Source of the DNA: Arsukibacterium sp. UBA5043
Lineage (GTDB): Bacteria; Pseudomonadota; Gammaproteobacteria; Enterobacterales; Alteromonadaceae
Assembly (NCBI GenBank): GCA_002415085.1
Contig: DIBV01000009.1
Location: 47,839 to 111,838 of the forward strand
Direction: 5' to 3'
DNA length: 64,000 nucleotides
The translations under genes and the position numbers were made by a program. Each line of letters starts with the position of its first letter. Position 1 is the stretch's first letter. The notes beneath the pieces are model-generated. The model ran no database searches, was not told the origin of the DNA, and saw only the letters and a program-made list of their open reading frames with translations. Positions 46,939-54,563 of this stretch are shown here, piece by piece.

Positions 46939-47815
46939 GTAAGTACGTCTCAGTAATCTCTGGCCTGAAATGCCCCATTTCCTGTGAAACGGTTTCCAGC
47001 GCTACAGTTCTTACAAGACCCTGCATTTGCAGTTCATACATCCGCTGCTGGGCATAGCTATGACGTAAACCATGAGCGCCGCGTGACCAGCCTAAAGCTC
47101 GCTTAGATGCCGCACTGAATGAATTCGACCAACGCTGGCCGCCGGCAACGTTATACCTGCTTAGGTAGTTAATCTCCCGGTCGCGCACAGTAATAGGCTG
47201 TGATCTGCGGTGTAACTCCAACTCTTCAGCTAGTTTGGTCGGCAAGAGTACCTGGCGGATCAGGCCACCTTTACCTTGCACCGTATATAAAACACCATCA
47301 CGTCCGGCCCATTTGTATTCGTTGGCTGGGCGCTTATCTGCCGACCGTTCATTACAACGGGCCAGTGTTAGCAGTTCGTGTGCACGTAAACCAGCAGCAT
47401 AGCTAAGCTGAGTAGCCAGTGAATTCGACGTAAATTGTTTGCCTGCAACTATCTCTACTTGCCGCTCAGAGTAAGCGCGGGACTTTAAGACTTGTTGCTG
47501 TTCAGATCTAATAACCGGTAGGCGAGAATTTTCTGGTAAAGCCTTACTAACATGATGGAGCATTATTTGCAGCGCTTGGCGTTCCAGATCCAGCATTTTC
47601 TGCCCAACAATCTGGCCGCGTAGCTCCAGGTAGGTAATCGCATCGTCTATCGACATTCCCCTTAAGCTGGGTAGCTTCATCTGTTGGCAGTAGTCGGCAA
47701 CAGTGGTTAACGCCTGCTCATAGTTACGCACTGAGCCGACTGATTTAATAATATCGCCTTGCAGCTGTTTCATCACAGCTGCAGCTTGTTTGGCAGGCTT
47801 GGCGAATTTAGCCAT
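46934..47815 (-). CDS. Tyrosine recombinase, Integrase_1-like
   Basis: A 293-residue recombinase. The SAM-like N-terminal domain has VRNYEQALTTVADYC and GQKMLDLERQALQIML. The catalytic domain carries Arg in YAAGLRAHELLTLARC, Lys in VQGKGGLIRQVLL, HGLRHSYAQ, and the late His and Tyr in QEMGHFRPEITETYLR, so the active site is complete. The domains recall the Phage_int_SAM_2/Integrase_1 families. The nucleophilic Tyr is three residues from the end and the stop codon lies inside the 30-bp palindrome. It overlaps the small HTH gene by 8 bp. It is the prime candidate enzyme for movement of the palindrome-bounded modules, but this is not shown. Confidence 0.85.
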   Translation of the reverse strand: MAKFAKPAKQAAAVMKQLQGDIIKSVGSVRNYEQALTTVADYCQQMKLPSLRGMSIDDAITYLELRGQIVGQKMLDLERQALQIMLHHVSKALPENSRLPVIRSEQQQVLKSRAYSERQVEIVAGKQFTSNSLATQLSYAAGLRAHELLTLARCNERSADKRPANEYKWAGRDGVLYTVQGKGGLIRQVLLPTKLAEELELHRRSQPITVRDREINYLSRYNVAGGQRWSNSFSAASKRALGWSRGAHGLRHSYAQQRMYELQMQGLVRTVALETVSQEMGHFRPEITETYLR

Positions 47816-48032
47816 GGTTATCTAACCAGCGTTTAACGGTAGTCCAGGCTACCGAGATGCGTTTTACTTTAAGCCAGCGCTGCAATTCGGCAACAGTTGC
47901 GCCTTTAATACGCATTTTTACCAGTTCGCCATGATAAAAATTTAGCCTTGAGTTTTTAAACCGCTTTTGCCGGAGTTCTCGGGTTTCAGCTTTTAACTTG
48001 GCCAGTTCAGTTTCAACATCAAATTTAGTCAT
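47808..48032 (-). CDS. Small HTH accessory protein of the recombinase
   Basis: A 74-residue basic protein: a charged helix (ELAKLKAETRELRQKRFKNS) followed by an HTH of the resolvase-like or 'GAT..ELQRWLK' type (MRIKGATVAELQRWLKVKRI, then VAWTTVKRWLD). Small HTH proteins overlapping Integrase_1 genes are, from memory, a recurrent pair and may act as recombination directionality or DNA-bending factors. It is the first gene of the pair and reads away from the 58-codon frame at 48214. Confidence 0.6.
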   Translation of the reverse strand: MTKFDVETELAKLKAETRELRQKRFKNSRLNFYHGELVKMRIKGATVAELQRWLKVKRISVAWTTVKRWLDNHG

Positions 48033-48213
48033 TGCAAATACCTGTCAGGGAATAGGGTTGTAAAGTTGTAAGAACTAACTGACTGGATTGCTCCAGTTCA
48101 GCGGCAATTAAGCCTATTCGCCCCGTTCGTTCAGATAAACCGGCCGGACTGATCTCGCCGAAAATGCATAGGGAAAACGCAGCAGTTAAACGCGTTAAAA
48201 TAGGAGGATTTAC

Positions 48214-48390
48214 GTGATTGCCCTGATGGGTGACATGTTGCAGGCAGCCAGAAGCGCCTTTTTTGATGTTGGGCGTAAGCCCGAGTTACGCTTAAAGTCT
48301 AGCCGCTTTGGATTTTCGTTGCAATCTGCAATTAAAAATCTGCGTGTAAAGGCTCTATGCTGCGCCAGACGCTGTGTACAGCCATGCTAA
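48214..48390 (+). CDS. Unlisted 58-codon frame with strong ribosome binding site
   Basis: A GTG start at 48214 is preceded by AGGAGG at a spacing of 6 nt. The frame reads VIALMGDMLQAARSAFFDVG, continues as a basic, partly amphipathic peptide with three cysteine clusters near the end (KALCCARRCVQPC) and ends at TAA 48388. Its last ten codons form the left arm of the long hairpin at 48359. The excellent initiation signal argues for translation or for translation-dependent control of the hairpin. It is divergent from the recombinase operon. No family is recognised. Confidence 0.45.
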   Translation: MIALMGDMLQAARSAFFDVGRKPELRLKSSRFGFSLQSAIKNLRVKALCCARRCVQPC

Positions 48391-48419
48391 TGAGCGTTGT
48401 ACACAGCGTCTGGCGCAGC
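48359..48419. repeat. Long perfect hairpin, 22-bp arms
   Basis: Left arm 48359-48380 (GCTGCGCCAGACGC and on to GTACA) is the exact reverse complement of right arm 48398-48419, with a 17-nt loop. No T-tract follows on either strand, so a normal terminator is unlikely. Its place between a divergent recombinase operon and the first downstream palindromes suggests a structured recombination site or a regulatory RNA element. Confidence 0.85.
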
Positions 48420-48482
48420 CAGTCAAAAAAGGGAGGCACTTGCTCATGATGCCTACCTTAAATCTTTTGTTGTGGTTTTGGG

Positions 48483-48500
48483 AATTTGGCATGCCAAATT
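48483..48500. repeat. Island palindrome, copy 4
   Basis: Exact AATTTGGCATGCCAAATT preceded by GG, 63 bp after the right arm of the long hairpin. Confidence 0.9.
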
Positions 48501-48540
48501 TCTTGCTTGTGGCTTTGCTAATTGTACCGAGAGAAAACCT

Positions 48541-48591
48541 ATGAAATTTGGGGGTAGCTTTTCACTGAAATGCGATGGCCAGCTCTTATAG
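48541..48591 (+). CDS. Possible 16-residue microprotein in a mini-module
   Basis: ATG AAA TTT GGG starts a 16-codon frame (MKFGGSFSLKCDGQLL) ending TAG at 48589, with a weak GAGA site upstream. It lies in the 106 bp between palindrome copies 4 and 5 and ends 15 bp before copy 5, the same stop-to-palindrome geometry as the larger modules. It is short enough to be chance. Confidence 0.25.
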   Translation: MKFGGSFSLKCDGQLL

Positions 48592-48606
48592 ACTCTCTCT
48601 GACACG

Positions 48607-48624
48607 AATTTGGCATGCCAAATT
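48607..48624. repeat. Island palindrome, copy 5
   Basis: Exact AATTTGGCATGCCAAATT, extended by one base pair (G...C) to 20 bp. It lies 26 bp upstream of the small gene at 48651. Confidence 0.9.
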
Positions 48625-48650
48625 CTTCAACAGCAATTAGGAAACCTATT

Positions 48651-49037
48651 ATGAAAGAACTATACGAATCAATGATGCTAAATTCAAAACTACGACCTTT
48701 TATTCCGGCTGTAAAAGTTCTTGCAGCCCACATGGTCGGCATTGAAGAGCATTTCCCTGACTTTGCGCTGCAGCTTGAGTTGGTGGAAACTGAAGACGAA
48801 ATGTGGTTTCAGATCATGCAACAGCCGTTTTTAGACTTTGCCTTCCTGGATGAGCACGACAACGCCTGGTGCCCCAGCAGCGAGACGTTTAAAGCTTTCG
48901 CCGAAAAGCATGGGCCTTTAAAGCTGGGCCTGGACATTTACCCTTTGGAGAAGCGAATGAATTTCTACCGCTGGGTGATATCACTTTGTGAGTGGGAACA
49001 GGTAGAGCATCAGTCGTTTAGTTTTTTAGATGATTAG
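48651..49037 (+). CDS. Small acidic protein, paralogue of 38655-39032
   Basis: A 128-residue acidic protein starting MKELYESMMLNSKLRPFIPA, with TAGGAAA upstream. An upstream ATG at 48615 lies inside the palindrome and is rejected. It has the same layout as the protein at 38655: LRPFIPA near residue 14, an aromatic/acidic centre and a C-terminal YRWVISLCEWEQ. It follows palindrome copy 5 directly. No known family; the recurrence next to palindromes at two places is the main clue. Confidence 0.6.
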   Translation: MKELYESMMLNSKLRPFIPAVKVLAAHMVGIEEHFPDFALQLELVETEDEMWFQIMQQPFLDFAFLDEHDNAWCPSSETFKAFAEKHGPLKLGLDIYPLEKRMNFYRWVISLCEWEQVEHQSFSFLDD

Positions 49038-49111
49038 TTTCCAACGGTCTGCGTAGTACACAATAACGGCAGGGTATCTGTTATTAAAATAACGGTAATT
49101 AGGCTTTCAGC

Positions 49112-49489
49112 ATGGCAAGAGTAGCAGCAACCAAAATAGACGTTCAAGATCTGGAATACGTTATCGAGTACCTGCTGGTGTTTACCGTGTCGCGCCGTGC
49201 TTATAACAGTGATACCACAATCACCAAGGGCAAAAACCGGGTCAAACTCCTGCAAGCTGCGCTGACGTTGGAAAAAGCCATGCTGGAACTACGCGACCAG
49301 GAATACCTGGATGCGGTAGATCGCGTTTGTGTCGATATTGAAGGTATTATGGTGGCTGCGCTTTGCCCTGCTGACATCCAGAAATTACGCAGTGCCATCC
49401 GGCAAAAGCGTTATAAAAATGATGGTTATAGTAGGGCAGACTACGAATATGAAAGTACCATACGGTTTTTACTCACCCGCAGCAGCTGA
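49112..49489 (+). CDS. Small basic protein, unknown
   Basis: A 125-residue protein (MARVAATKIDVQDLEYVIEY) with a helical pattern and no known domain. It reads in the same direction as the 48651 gene, 74 bp downstream, and ends 14 bp before the convergent 276-residue gene. AGG upstream gives modest initiation support. Confidence 0.5.
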   Translation: MARVAATKIDVQDLEYVIEYLLVFTVSRRAYNSDTTITKGKNRVKLLQAALTLEKAMLELRDQEYLDAVDRVCVDIEGIMVAALCPADIQKLRSAIRQKRYKNDGYSRADYEYESTIRFLLTRSS

Positions 49490-49503
49490 GCTCGATTTAC
49501 CCG

Positions 49504-50334
49504 TCATTGCTGTACTTGTAACTTTGGTAATGCAACATCTCGCGTCATTGAAATATTGATTGTTTTAATAATTTTTTGCTGGGCATTTTCAGCATCTTTC
49601 TGCCAGGATTTTTCGCTGGCATTATCAACACGATGCTTAAAACCAATCGTCAGGTAAAACTTGCTGCTAAGGGGCAGGCAGTAAAAGTCTGTCCGGGTTG
49701 GGTGCCGGTCGTATTTTTCCTGATAAAACACCCACTCAAAACCTTGCAGGGTAATCAGCTTTGCCGGCTGCAGCGGCGGATAGCCATAATTGTTGATCCG
49801 GCCTTGTAGCTCATCGCGGTAGCGCTCTTCAGTGAATGGCGAACCTCTGGATGCGCGAAGCTCTGCATATTCTTTTAGTTCTCGCTCAATTTCGGTATTG
49901 CGGCCAAGGCCATTTTTGCCTTCTGCATCAATTGCAGCAGAGTTGTAATGCTGATCATGCTCGTTAATAACATGCAGGGCTAAAGCTTGGCGGTTAAGCG
50001 CATCAATACCCTCTGGCACTTTCTTTAACCAGACGTTTAACCACAACCAGCCGTACTCGCCGCCATCAAAACGTAGTAGGGGGGCTAAGTAACACCAACC
50101 CTCGGTATGCAATGGCACGAACTTATGCTGGTCTTTCTGCTGTTGGTTTTGCTCAAACCAGCCATTAGAGCGAAACGGGTAATTAACCTGCTTTGGTGGC
50201 TCGGCAGAGCCAATATTGGAGTAAGGCATTGTGAGCTGGACAGAATACTCTTCCAGCAAAAAGCTGAGCTTTTGCAGGCGGTTGAAATCGGGCCCACCAG
50301 CGAATCCCTGCCACCAGTTTTTAAGAGGCTGCAT
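49504..50334 (-). CDS. Partner protein of the hydrolase-like gene
   Basis: A 276-residue soluble protein rich in aromatic residues (GWFEQNQQQKDQHKFVPLHT; YGWLWLNVWLKKVPEGIDAL). It starts within the stop codon of the gene upstream (TAATG, 1-nt overlap), so expression is coupled. No domain is recognised. Tight coupling to a lipase-motif protein raises the possibility of an immunity or cofactor protein. Confidence 0.55.
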   Translation of the reverse strand: MQPLKNWWQGFAGGPDFNRLQKLSFLLEEYSVQLTMPYSNIGSAEPPKQVNYPFRSNGWFEQNQQQKDQHKFVPLHTEGWCYLAPLLRFDGGEYGWLWLNVWLKKVPEGIDALNRQALALHVINEHDQHYNSAAIDAEGKNGLGRNTEIERELKEYAELRASRGSPFTEERYRDELQGRINNYGYPPLQPAKLITLQGFEWVFYQEKYDRHPTRTDFYCLPLSSKFYLTIGFKHRVDNASEKSWQKDAENAQQKIIKTINISMTRDVALPKLQVQQ

Positions 50335-51524
50335 TAGCTTACCTTTCCCGCATGTTTATTAATGTATTTTTGCACCTGATCAGCCTTTTTATGCTGACCA
50401 AACATTAACAGCTGTTGTTTATATGTCTCTATGCCCAAGTATGGCAACGTGTGTGGGCTTACGCCCGGTTCGGAGTCTTTACCAAATACCAGGCCACAGA
50501 ATTTAATGCTACGGCATAAGCTGCTGGCTGACAAATCGTTGCCACCGGCTAAGTTTGGCACTACATCAAACGGGTTGTTTCTTGCAGCGACGATCTTAAC
50601 ACCTAGCCCGTTGGCAATTTGCGTTAATTTACTAACGTTTGCGCCACTGCCATGAATAGTTAACTGTTGCCGGTGTAATTGGCCGCCGTAATGCCGACGG
50701 TAATGCAGCAAGGCCGCATTAAACACTATTGCTCCTTGACTGTGTACTACCCATTTTACGCTCTTGCCCTGCTGTTGTACCTGCGCAAGTACCGCGGCCA
50801 AATGCTGGGCGTTATGTGATTTGGAACGACTGGCTTTGTCAAATATGCACTCAGCCAGATCCAGCTTCCAGCCATCGCTTGGATTATGAAACAGGGTATA
50901 CGCGCTAATACCGTCGCTCTGATAGGCAGCATGAGCATGCGCTCCCATCAACCAGGCAGCTTTTCGCTGATCGTTCTGCATGCCATTCACAGCAGCATGT
51001 TCGGTAATTACCTGATGCACAGGCTTTCCTTCATCCCAGGCATCTTGCAAACTATTAATATCGCCTTGCGATGCTGGGCCGGTGTAGTTACTTGGGTTTT
51101 TACGCTTAACCTGATAAAGCATGGTGCGCTCTGCCGCCGCATTGCCGGCTTTAGCACCTTGCAGCGATTGGTCAAACAGTATGTCATCAATCACCACCTG
51201 GCCATTGGCTGCTGTGCGGTATTCAATTAAATAATGGTAACTACGAAACGGATAGCGGGTGCGGTAGATACGCCGGAATGGGTTTAAGCTGTGCTTGGTA
51301 GAGTAGGTAGTGCTTGGGTAACGGGTAACGTACTCAATCTCTTTCATTACCTGCTGCTGATCATAGTCATTAAGGCTGGCCAGCATTAACAGTGCCTGAT
51401 GAGTCAGTTGCCATTTATTGACAAGGTATTGAGCTGGCAGCCGAATGCCATGTTCCTGTGCCATGTTTTTATCCAGGCCAGTGTAATTAAACGCCTGCGT
51501 CTTACCAGTGTGTATCCAGCTCAT
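50334..51524 (-). CDS. Serine-hydrolase-like protein with N-terminal extra domain
   Basis: A 396-residue protein. The central part has a nucleophile-elbow-like motif (VKWVVHSQGAIVFNAALLHY, about residue 260) preceded by a helix rich in Gln, as in lipase-type alpha/beta-hydrolases; later Asp (NPFDVVPN) and His (SPHTLPYLG) are candidate triad members. The first 120 residues (YLVNKWQLTHQALLMLASLN; RIYRTRYPFRSYHYLIEYRT) form a separate domain with a faint RelE/ParE-like look. AAGGAAG precedes the ATG. Together with the coupled 276-residue gene it may be a toxic lipase with a protector. Confidence 0.5.
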   Translation of the reverse strand: MSWIHTGKTQAFNYTGLDKNMAQEHGIRLPAQYLVNKWQLTHQALLMLASLNDYDQQQVMKEIEYVTRYPSTTYSTKHSLNPFRRIYRTRYPFRSYHYLIEYRTAANGQVVIDDILFDQSLQGAKAGNAAAERTMLYQVKRKNPSNYTGPASQGDINSLQDAWDEGKPVHQVITEHAAVNGMQNDQRKAAWLMGAHAHAAYQSDGISAYTLFHNPSDGWKLDLAECIFDKASRSKSHNAQHLAAVLAQVQQQGKSVKWVVHSQGAIVFNAALLHYRRHYGGQLHRQQLTIHGSGANVSKLTQIANGLGVKIVAARNNPFDVVPNLAGGNDLSASSLCRSIKFCGLVFGKDSEPGVSPHTLPYLGIETYKQQLLMFGQHKKADQVQKYINKHAGKVS

Positions 51525-51762
51525 CTTTAACTTCCTTGGATCTCATAACTTTTGGCAGCATACACAAAGTTATTTTATAACTCAATATTTACAAATAAAT
51601 TGCATTTAAAGTAGGGCATTCGGCAACTTAATATCATCTCCAACAGCTTTATCTAAAAAGCTTCTTATTGGTCATATAGAGGTACTTTTTCAGTTATTGC
51701 ATCACTAACAATAATCCTCTAAAGTCGGTACATATAGCTTTAAGCAGTTAGGGATAAGGCAT

Positions 51763-52497
51763 TTGAAAGATAAGGAAAAGATCGCTGTTTTCATTGATGC
51801 CGATAATGCACCGGCCAGTAAAATAGACAAAGTATTGTCGGAGTTGGCTCGCTATGGTGTGGTTAACATCCGCAAAGCCTATGGTAATTGGAAAAGTGCC
51901 AAATTAAAGCCGTGGGAAGATATTCTGCACGACTTTGCCATCCAACCAATTCAGCAATTCGATTTAACCAAGGGCAAAAATGCCACCGATATGGCGTTGG
52001 TTATCGACGTAATGGATGTGCTGTATACCAAGAATGTTGACGTTATTTGTCTGGTTTCCTCTGATTGTGATTTTACTCCCTTAGTTACCAGAGCACTGGC
52101 CGATGGAAAGTTTGTTATCGGCTTTGGCGAGCGTAAAGCGCCGCTGGCATTTGTTAATAGCTGCTCGCGCTTTCTTTACCTGGATGAGCCTGAAGCACTG
52201 GCAGTACCGGTGCAAAAGGCGACTAGCAATATTAAAAGCGATACCAAGTTAATTAATTTGCTGCGACAGGCCATTGAAGCAGTCGAGGACGAAGAGGGCT
52301 GGGCGATGCTTGGCCCAATAGGCACTCATATCTCTAACCATGCCTCTTTCGATCAGCGTAACTATGGCTTTAAAAAGCTAAGTGACTTGTTTATGGCCAT
52401 CGATCTATTTGAAATGCGTAAAACGAACGGCTCTGTACTTTGGGTTAAGGATAAAAAACGCAGTAAGCAGCCTGTTAAAGCTGTGGTGGCGAAATAA
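51763..52497 (+). CDS. NYN-domain (LabA/DUF88-like) RNase with LOTUS-like tail
   Basis: A 244-residue protein. The NYN/PIN-like nuclease domain (1-145) has its acidic residues in IAVFIDADNAPASKI, TKGKNATDMALVIDVMD and CLVSSDCDFTPLVTRA. The tail (about 165-235: LINLLRQAIEAVEDEEGWAM, then KKLSDLFMAIDLFEMRKTNG) fits an OST-HTH/LOTUS RNA-binding domain. Such proteins probably cut or process RNA. It starts with TTG after AAGG/AGGG. It stands alone in the island. Confidence 0.8.
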   Translation: MKDKEKIAVFIDADNAPASKIDKVLSELARYGVVNIRKAYGNWKSAKLKPWEDILHDFAIQPIQQFDLTKGKNATDMALVIDVMDVLYTKNVDVICLVSSDCDFTPLVTRALADGKFVIGFGERKAPLAFVNSCSRFLYLDEPEALAVPVQKATSNIKSDTKLINLLRQAIEAVEDEEGWAMLGPIGTHISNHASFDQRNYGFKKLSDLFMAIDLFEMRKTNGSVLWVKDKKRSKQPVKAVVAK

Positions 52498-52622
52498 GGC
52501 TGGAGAAAAAGAGTATGGCCCGGCGGAGTAAAACCAGCTTTATTGAGCATCAAATTTAGGTCTCTGGCATGATTCATTGATAAACTTTTATAAACTATTT
52601 TTTTTGAAAAATAGGAGAGCGT

Positions 52623-53129
52623 ATGACTAAAGAGCAGTTCGCACTAAATTTTCTAAATAGCCTGCTTTCGACCATAATTGGCGGCGGTTTCCTCACCTTT
52701 CTCTTCTTTTGGTTGAGAGAAAAAGTATTCCCTTTACCAGACATCACAGGTCGCTGGTATTTTGAGATGCTTACAGAGAACAGCGCTTATAACCCTTATA
52801 AAGGAATGGTTTTAAGATATGTAGCGATGCTTTGGCGCGAAGGCGGTCGTATTGAGGGCACGGTCGAAAAGTTTTACGAAGATTCTTCTACAGGAAAAAG
52901 GCCTTTTGTGGGTAAAGATCGTACGAGAGGCCGAGTTGAAGGGTACATTCAAAAAAACTACTTCACTAGAGATCGAATTGTTTTACATGTTGTAGAGGAC
53001 GGCCATGGCCGTGAATCAACGAATTTTTACGATCTTATATTTGAACCTGACGGGACTATGAAGGGGCGTTTCAGTTCTATGGTTGCTGAACAAGATGGCA
53101 GCGTACAGTGGCAAAAGGAAATGTTTTGA
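52623..53129 (+). CDS. Single-TM beta-rich membrane protein (Cap15/S-2TMbeta-like, tentative)
   Basis: A 168-residue protein with one N-terminal membrane segment (LLSTIIGGGFLTFLFFWLRE). A beta-rich domain beginning DITGRWYFEMLTENSAYNPY and ending TMKGRFSSMVAE follows. The GRW start and alternating-strand pattern recall small membrane-anchored beta-barrels such as CBASS Cap15, but only one TM helix is evident and no nucleotide cyclase gene is nearby. GGAGAG precedes the ATG. The stop overlaps the start of the transglycosylase gene (TTGA), so the two are a coupled pair. Confidence 0.55.
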   Translation: MTKEQFALNFLNSLLSTIIGGGFLTFLFFWLREKVFPLPDITGRWYFEMLTENSAYNPYKGMVLRYVAMLWREGGRIEGTVEKFYEDSSTGKRPFVGKDRTRGRVEGYIQKNYFTRDRIVLHVVEDGHGRESTNFYDLIFEPDGTMKGRFSSMVAEQDGSVQWQKEMF

Positions 53130-53785
53130 AATTTTTGCTTTGGTTATTGTCAACGCCTCAAATTGCATTTTCATTACTTGCGGAATTTATTTCAACTAAG
53201 AGTTTTAGTTCTGATCTTCAAAGGTGTGTTGATATTTCACGTCAGTATGGTGAAAGTGTGCCCTCTTACTTTGTTGAAGCATTAATAATCGCTGAAGATC
53301 ATCGAAGTACCAAACACCCAGGTATTGATCCCATTGCGATATTCCGAGCGATATGGGTAAGGTTTTACAGGGGGGAAATTCAGGGCGCAAGTACAATTGA
53401 ACAGCAGTTTGTAAGGGTTGTAACCAACAGATACGAGAAAACAATTGCCCGTAAAATCCGTGAACAAATACTCGCATTGATGATTGTTAGGCGAATTAAC
53501 AAGCGCGAAATAGCATCAGCATATCTATCCATTGCTTTTTATGGCTCAAGCTCAATAGGTAAAAGTGGATTAGTGGCTAAATTTGGTGAGGATCTGTCAA
53601 TTGTTCCCTTCGAACATGCTCTCCGGATGGTTGCACAATTGAAATATCCTCAACCGTTGATTCCTAGTTCTGCGTGGCATGACAAATTGGAATCACGATG
53701 TATGTTGTTGCTGAGTCGGGTAGCATTAAATGACAAAAAAACTTCATATGCTAGTGAGGTAGCGGAAGATGTTCGTAAAGGATAA
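53126..53785 (+). CDS. Stand-alone GT51 peptidoglycan glycosyltransferase
   Basis: A protein of about 219 residues starting at TTG 53126 (LKFLLWLLSTPQIAFSLL, a membrane anchor), with AAAAGGAA upstream; a GTG at 53108 lacks a site. The GT51 motifs are complete: ALIIAEDHRSTKHPGIDPIA (catalytic Glu), QGASTIEQQFVR, ARKIREQILALMIVRRI and an ASAYLSIAFYG segment. It resembles MtgA, which polymerises lipid II, but lies in a defence island and is coupled to a membrane beta-rich protein. It could disturb the cell wall when activated; this is inference. Confidence 0.78.
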   Translation: MKFLLWLLSTPQIAFSLLAEFISTKSFSSDLQRCVDISRQYGESVPSYFVEALIIAEDHRSTKHPGIDPIAIFRAIWVRFYRGEIQGASTIEQQFVRVVTNRYEKTIARKIREQILALMIVRRINKREIASAYLSIAFYGSSSIGKSGLVAKFGEDLSIVPFEHALRMVAQLKYPQPLIPSSAWHDKLESRCMLLLSRVALNDKKTSYASEVAEDVRKG

Positions 53786-54563
53786 TCACGAAACCCACTA
53801 ATACGGATTTAATACTTGCTGGAACTAGTAATTCGTAATTCCTTGTCAAAGAATATGTTTATCCATTTAAATTTCACCATAGAGTAGTTGCCAAAACACC
53901 TATTGCGACGAGTTGCTCCTATATTGAACATTTATTGATCCATTTGCGGTATTCAACCTGAAAACCTGACTGTTTAATCGTTAATAAATACACGCCTCAA
54001 AGCTTGAATAGTTAAACACAGTCCCCACTTATCAGTTAACCGTTCCTACTTGCGGTTTAACAGTTGGTTTCGGTAGTCCCCATATCGTAGAGATTAGATA
54101 TGGCGATACCTAAACGTAAGAATGTTAATAAAAAAGGTAAATTATTCAGGGTTAAGAAACGACTGAATAGTCAGCGGATGAAGCTGAGAAGAGCTCAACC
54201 TGCCTCTTCGAACAAGTCCTGCTGGTTATGCAGGGTAATATGGCAATTTTTGCCAATATTACTGAAGCTGTGGCGACACTTCGACGTTATAGTGAATATT
54301 GTTTCTAGTTTTTAAGTGCTTGGCAGGCATGATAAAACCACTGTTTGAAGGAGGTGTGTAGCGCATAAGTTTATTAGGAAAACTCAATGTACTTTATGAG
54401 AATTTTAAAAAAGAGGGCAAAAAATGCCTAAGTCTATACTGTTTGATCGAGTTATTTTCGCTTAAACCAATGTTAATTAGGGGAGTGCCAATCCCCTGAA
54501 TGAAGCCGGACTCACTGAAGTAGCAGTGTTTCCAGAATAAAGTAGGATAAAAATCTAAAGCAA
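53786..54563. other. AT-rich, gene-poor stretch
   Basis: A 778-bp stretch holding only one doubtful small frame (54100-54315) and shorter ones. I see no RNA gene, terminator or repeat of note. Confidence 0.4.
54100..54315 (+). CDS. Doubtful small basic protein
   Basis: A 71-codon frame with a strongly basic start (MAIPKRKNVNKKGKLFRVKK) and a hydrophobic C-terminus (WLCRVIWQFLPILLKL). Initiation support is weak (AGAG). It may be a real small membrane-active peptide or chance. Confidence 0.2.
   Translation: MAIPKRKNVNKKGKLFRVKKRLNSQRMKLRRAQPASSNKSCWLCRVIWQFLPILLKLWRHFDVIVNIVSSF

Noticed and set aside
48359-48419. The long hairpin as a retron or group II intron RNA
   Set aside because: No reverse transcriptase gene is present near it or elsewhere in the island.
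48615-48650. Start of the small acidic gene at the ATG inside palindrome copy 5
   Set aside because: It has no ribosome binding site, whereas the ATG at 48651 follows TAGGAAA and aligns with the paralogue's start.
52623-53785. Calling the beta-rich/GT51 pair a CBASS system
   Set aside because: No nucleotide cyclase gene is present and only one TM helix is evident in the beta-rich protein.
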